Of a stretch of 9,386 nucleotides of DNA, positions 7,604 through 9,386 are shown piece by piece. Below the pieces are notes generated by a model, which worked only from the letters and a program-made list of their open reading frames with translations, did not search any database and was not told the DNA's origin. The DNA comes from Blastocatellia bacterium (GTDB taxonomy: Bacteria; Acidobacteriota; Blastocatellia; Pyrinomonadales; Pyrinomonadaceae): NCBI GenBank assembly GCA_003175865.1, contig PSRF01000380.1:1-9386 (forward strand), given 5' to 3'. The translations under genes were made by a program, and so were the position numbers. Numbering within the stretch: position 1 is the first letter of the stretch; each line of letters begins with the position of its first letter.

Positions 7604-8113
7604 TTATCCGTTGCTGAACTTTGACTCCGAATCACTAGTCTTCACAGAAATCAGTTGAGTTGTTCGTTCGGTTACGCTTGGAAGTGATGAAGGAATCGGG
7701 TTTGCTGGAAGCTGCTTAGTGTCGACTGGCTCGTCGAGCGGGATCTGCTCGCTGTTGGTGGACAAAGACGCGCCTTGACGAAGTGAGTTAAGGACTCCAA
7801 ACAGTGCGCTACCACAACCACTCAGTATGACAAGGGTTGCGATCGTTCTAACCCACTTCCCAAGGTCGAAGTTCTTTGCGCAAACCAATATCACGACGCC
7901 AATGCCCAACACGATCATTCCACGTATGATCCAATTGACCATACAGCGAACGATTTTCGCTTCGCGTTCACGCTGCTGGAGTTTCTTTTGAATTTCAACC
8001 GGAGTGGCGGAGTGTTGAGCGACTAGTTTCCCGACAGCGCTAAGACTCATGCCGCAATTGCGACAGAATTGCTGTTCGACAGGGGCTTCACGACCGCAGG
8101 AAGGACAGTGCAT
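7604..8113 (-). CDS. Zinc-ribbon protein with two transmembrane helices, function unknown
   Basis: This is a 169-residue protein of unknown function. The N-terminus is a zinc ribbon, with CPSCG and CRNCG supplying Cys3, Cys6, Cys17 and Cys20 (CX2C-X10-CX2C). A charged, helical stretch (about 38-56) leads to two hydrophobic segments, about 60-79 (WIIRGMIVLGIGVVILVCAK, starting at 61) and about 88-110, so the protein should cross the inner membrane as a hairpin. The ribbon and the polar C-terminal tail would then lie on the same side, probably the cytoplasm. The tail (about 113-169) is rich in Ser, Pro and Thr and looks disordered, with a VTERTTQL stretch at 147-154. Such ribbon-plus-helices proteins occur as uncharacterised lineage-specific families. 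The start is supported by the ribbon beginning at residue 3; an AGGT three bases before the ATG is a weak ribosome binding site. There is no sequence link to DNA repair. Confidence 0.82.
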   Translation of the reverse strand: MHCPSCGREAPVEQQFCRNCGMSLSAVGKLVAQHSATPVEIQKKLQQREREAKIVRCMVNWIIRGMIVLGIGVVILVCAKNFDLGKWVRTIATLVILSGCGSALFGVLNSLRQGASLSTNSEQIPLDEPVDTKQLPANPIPSSLPSVTERTTQLISVKTSDSESKFSNG

Positions 8114-8173
8114 TTACCTAAATTACGAAAAATTCGAGAGAAAGGTTTATTGGATCTCGGGACTATCAATTTT

Positions 8174-8201
8174 AGAAAGCCCCGATGTATCGGGGTTCTC
8201 T
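8174..8201 (-). terminator. GC-rich hairpin downstream of the exonuclease gene
   Basis: CCCCGAT (8180-8186) and ATCGGGG (8189-8195) form a perfect inverted repeat, extended outward by 8174-8179 against 8196-8201 with one mismatch and one G-T pair. The hairpin begins about 20 bp past the exonuclease stop codon. On the minus strand it is followed by CTTTCTAAAATT, a weak T-tract. It may be an intrinsic terminator or transcript-stabilising hairpin separating the exonuclease from the zinc-ribbon gene. A dispersed palindromic repeat is the alternative. Confidence 0.5.
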
Positions 8202-8220
8202 AACCGACCCAACGAACCGA

Positions 8221-9249
8221 CTATCTTCCAAAACATTCAATCATCCGTTCGTAAACCTTCCTCGTCACGCGGACATCATTGAGGTTGTACTCGCGAATCT
8301 TTTCCAATTTGCCTGCTTGATAGAGATCAAAAACTTTGCTGCCTTCCACCTCTTCAGTCTTACTCGACTCAATGCCCAACGCCCACGCGATGTCGTCAAG
8401 GCTGACTCGCCTCGCTTTGTCACCTAACCACCATCCGCGCATTGTGTCGAATACCCCACGCGGGTTGTATTCAGTGAGATTAATAAACGGTCGCACCGGC
8501 ACGCAGTGGACGAGACAGCGTTGAAAGATAAAAGGCAGGTCGAACGCGATGATGTTGTGTCCAACGAGTTCATCAAATTCCGGGTCGAAGTCGCTCATGA
8601 ATTTAAGAAATTCCACAAGACTTCGCCGCTCATCGATCTCGTTTCCATCTTCACCGATGCCAAACACTCTTTCAGCCGTCATGAGCCCGCCGAAATCCAA
8701 ACCTGCCTGAGGACCGATATGAACAGCAATTGAAAGAATTCGTCCTGAAGTTGCACTTAACGAACCGAGTTGATAGCAACGTTCTTCTTCAGCAGCAATA
8801 TCTTCGAGATAGCGTTGCTGCTGCTCGAGTCTCATTTGACCGAGACGAAGAGAGCGTTCAAGTTGTGGTCCAACTCGCTCACGAAAATCCGGTAGGGTTA
8901 GTGTCTCGATATCAAGTGTGAATGCGCGCGGAAATCGTGGATCAGCACTCTGATGTTCACGATATTCGTCGATCGTGACTGGTCGATACTCTGTGACCAC
9001 CAACTGCGGGCGGTCCTGAAAACTCTCAATACGGCCTGTGATTCCCCACAGTCCAGGTTTTAGTTCTTTCTGTGCGTCGAGAACTTCAGTCCAGAATTTC
9101 AACGAGAGTGTGCCCGTTGAGTTTCGGCCAATGGCATCCCAGAAGGACTTTCCCTGCTGCGTTCGACGTTGACGCATGTGCGTTACGAACACGACCAACC
9201 AGACGTCTTCGTTTTGCGGGAGGTCAGGAATTGGGATGTTTTCGCGCAT
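8221..9249 (-). CDS. OB-fold plus DEDDy 3'-5' exonuclease (PolB-type exonuclease-like)
   Basis: This 342-residue enzyme is predicted to remove nucleotides from 3' ends of DNA or RNA by two-metal chemistry. Residues about 14-92 resemble the OB-fold of YhaM-type exonucleases: GKSFWDAI, then TGTLSLKFW, a PGLWGITGRI strand and RPQLVV. The C-terminal domain is an RNase H-like exonuclease closest in style to the predicted PolB exonuclease family (Pfam DNA_pol_B_exo2). It has Exo I LDIET (Asp113, Glu115), Exo II GHNIIAFDLPF (Asp237) and Exo III YNLND (Tyr321, Asp325), the complete DEDDy set. SLDDIAWALGI and VFDLY also fit that family. A charged helical stretch (about 121-160) follows Exo I. There is no alternative ATG before the upstream in-frame stop, and the nearest purine-rich motif (GAGG) is too far away for a normal ribosome binding site. 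Substrate is unknown; the repair-gene context weakly favours DNA, the YhaM-like OB fold leaves RNA open. Confidence 0.9.
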   Translation of the reverse strand: MRENIPIPDLPQNEDVWLVVFVTHMRQRRTQQGKSFWDAIGRNSTGTLSLKFWTEVLDAQKELKPGLWGITGRIESFQDRPQLVVTEYRPVTIDEYREHQSADPRFPRAFTLDIETLTLPDFRERVGPQLERSLRLGQMRLEQQQRYLEDIAAEEERCYQLGSLSATSGRILSIAVHIGPQAGLDFGGLMTAERVFGIGEDGNEIDERRSLVEFLKFMSDFDPEFDELVGHNIIAFDLPFIFQRCLVHCVPVRPFINLTEYNPRGVFDTMRGWWLGDKARRVSLDDIAWALGIESSKTEEVEGSKVFDLYQAGKLEKIREYNLNDVRVTRKVYERMIECFGR

Positions 9250-9282
9250 CGCAGATTGATGGAAGCCTCGGAGTAAAAACGC

Positions 9283-9324
9283 TATTTATCATTGATCATT
9301 TATCAACTCTCATTTTTTATTCGA
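9283..9324. repeat. Imperfect 7-bp tandem array upstream of the exonuclease gene
   Basis: Six consecutive 7-bp units can be read on the plus strand: TATTTAT CATTGAT CATTTAT CAACTCT CATTTTT TATTCGA. The first, second, third and fifth are close to one consensus, the others are degenerate. The period and orientation match the left arm at 5683-5710. The array starts 33 bp upstream of the exonuclease start codon, where promoter elements would be expected. Low sequence complexity limits confidence. Confidence 0.45.
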
Positions 9325-9366
9325 TTAGCTTCGGTTCTTAATTAAAAAAGATGAAAGTCTCCGGCC

Positions 9367-9386
9367 AACAATGAAAAATCAAAGAT
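9367..9386. repeat. Start of a second AAAAATC-type heptamer array, cut by the window edge
   Basis: AACAATG AAAAATC AAAGAT reads in the same 7-bp phase, orientation and unit order as the right arm at 5831-5858 (AGCAATC AAAAATC and so on). It faces the array at 9283-9324 across 42 bp, so the layout of inverted heptamer arrays around a short spacer seems to occur twice. The right edge truncates it. Confidence 0.4.

Noticed and set aside
7387..7635. 82-residue minus-strand open frame between rmuC and the zinc-ribbon gene
   Set aside because: It overlaps the 3' end of a better-supported gene, shows no domain, signal or repeat pattern of a protein, and has no ribosome binding site; it looks like intergenic DNA open by chance.

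Overview
The window carries five protein genes, all on the minus strand. Transcription therefore runs right to left: an OB-fold/DEDDy 3'-5' exonuclease (8221-9249), a small zinc-ribbon membrane protein (7604-8113), rmuC (5862-7355), an addB-like nuclease/helicase subunit (2013-5678) and an addA-like helicase that runs off the left edge (1-1838). No RNA gene, insertion sequence, prophage gene or CRISPR array was seen. The plus strand has no convincing gene.

The organism is a bacterium of middling G+C. The addB-before-addA order, the near absence of Shine-Dalgarno sequences, the long intergenic gaps and the zinc-ribbon two-helix protein would fit an environmental lineage such as Acidobacteriota (perhaps Blastocatellia). 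This is an impression from protein style, not something the sequence proves.

Right to left: 9250-9386 is AT-rich spacer with 7-bp-phased repeats. The exonuclease joins a YhaM-like OB fold to a PolB-type DEDDy exonuclease with all catalytic residues present. A GC-rich hairpin follows it. Then come the zinc-ribbon protein, a 248-bp gap with a possible rmuC promoter, and rmuC with its N-terminal membrane anchor and coiled coil. The 183-bp rmuC-addB gap is almost entirely a 176-bp structure whose ends are two inverted arrays of four heptamers. AddB follows, then a 174-bp gap with REP-like GC-rich palindromic sequence, then AddA.

Four of the five products act on nucleic acids. AddA and AddB together should form a helicase-nuclease that resects double-strand ends for RecA-dependent recombination. 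RmuC is a predicted PD-(D/E)XK-type nuclease linked to control of recombination at short inverted repeats. The DEDDy enzyme could trim DNA or RNA 3' ends. The cluster reads as a genome-maintenance neighbourhood, but the gaps between genes (107-248 bp, no overlaps) mean it need not be a single operon. The most unusual items are the inverted heptamer arrays, the OB-DEDDy architecture, and the loss of the N-terminal Walker A motif in AddB while its nuclease and iron-sulfur residues are kept.
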